Positions 27,960 through 28,061 of a stretch of DNA of 28,061 nucleotides are shown one piece after another. The DNA comes from a virus: the IMG/VR virus record IMGVR_UViG_3300009032_000012, positions 1-28,061 of that record, one strand, 5' to 3'. A program made the position numbers and the translations under genes. Under the pieces are notes generated by a model, which saw nothing but the letters and a program-made list of their open reading frames with translations, did not search any database and was not told the origin of the DNA. Position 1 is the stretch's first letter. Each line of letters opens with the position of its first letter.

Positions 27960-28061
27960 TTAAACCAGAACATCTGTGCAGGCTTTACACTTTAAAAATC
28001 TTCTTGCTGCTCCATGCCCAGTTGATTTCAGCTTTTTGTCGTACTTTTCACATGTGCCAGA
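27960..28061 (-). CDS. C-terminal end of a small Cys-containing phage protein (partial)
   Basis: Open frame from the window edge to a TAA at 27962-27960, 33 residues: SGTCEKYDKKLKSTGHGAAR then RFLKCKACTDVLV. One Cys, a His and a CxxC (KCKAC) give a possible zinc-ribbon half. It lies 22 nt before the helicase start, so it is likely in the same operon. The N-terminus is outside the window and the function is unknown. Confidence 0.6.
   Translation of the reverse strand, partial: SGTCEKYDKKLKSTGHGAARRFLKCKACTDVLV

Overview
The window is one contiguous block of a tailed-phage genome (a prophage or a free phage). Every supported gene lies on the minus strand, so transcription runs from high to low coordinates. 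The host is probably a Gram-negative bacterium: one gene has a lipobox signal, another a Sec-type signal peptide, and most starts have GGAGG-type Shine-Dalgarno sites. I cannot name the host. Base composition looks mid-40s %GC by eye. No integrase, repressor, transposase, holin, endolysin, tRNA or CRISPR array is visible.

Layout in the direction of transcription. (1) 28061-25109 is an early or metabolic block: the tail end of a Cys-containing protein, an SNF2/DEAD-like helicase, an SPPF-type DNA methyltransferase, a MazG-like pyrophosphohydrolase and a DUF7446-like small protein. (2) 25108-24820 is a control region with a promoter, a 20-bp perfect inverted repeat and a possible 44-codon ORF running through the repeat. 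(3) 24819-23407 holds a replisome-organizer-like protein with iteron-like repeats inside its gene, then two small genes. (4) 23406-23146 is non-coding and carries the best sigma-70-type promoter in the window, with a palindromic operator over its -10 box. (5) 23145-21361 holds small genes, two of them very short (29 and 43 aa), and a PLD-like protein. (6) 21361-14079 is a Mu-type packaging and head block: small and large terminase subunits, DUF935 portal, MuF protein, virion morphogenesis protein, protease with an internal scaffold start, decoration-like protein, gpT capsid, gp35/HI1506-like protein and gp36/DUF1320. (7) 14082-6409 is a long non-contractile tail block: gp37-like protein, a small protein, the tail tube, G/GT tail-assembly chaperones, a tape measure in two frames, and a distal tail protein. 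(8) 6412-1 is an adhesion and accessory block: fibre-like proteins, a lipoprotein, an exported protein, a 13-repeat protein and a G8-like fibre cut by the window edge.

The head genes are Mu-like, but no tail sheath is seen. A G-T chaperone frameshift and a long tape measure are present instead, so the particle is best read as a siphovirus with a Mu-type head. Most adjacent genes overlap as ATGA, GTGA, TTGA or TAATG, so translational coupling is the rule.

The main results beyond plain annotation are these. A lambda-type slippery heptamer GGGAAAG sits directly before the stop of the tail chaperone gene, with a perfect 10-bp stem 20 nt downstream; this turns an apparent gap into a 92-residue T extension. 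The tape measure gene is split by a frame change near 9200-9290. A 20-bp inverted repeat stands in front of the replication gene. Two unlisted small genes are tied into the chain of overlapping starts and stops. The protease gene has a strong internal ribosome site for a scaffold. One protein is built almost entirely from 13 copies of a 22-residue repeat. I found no clearly new defence or signalling system.
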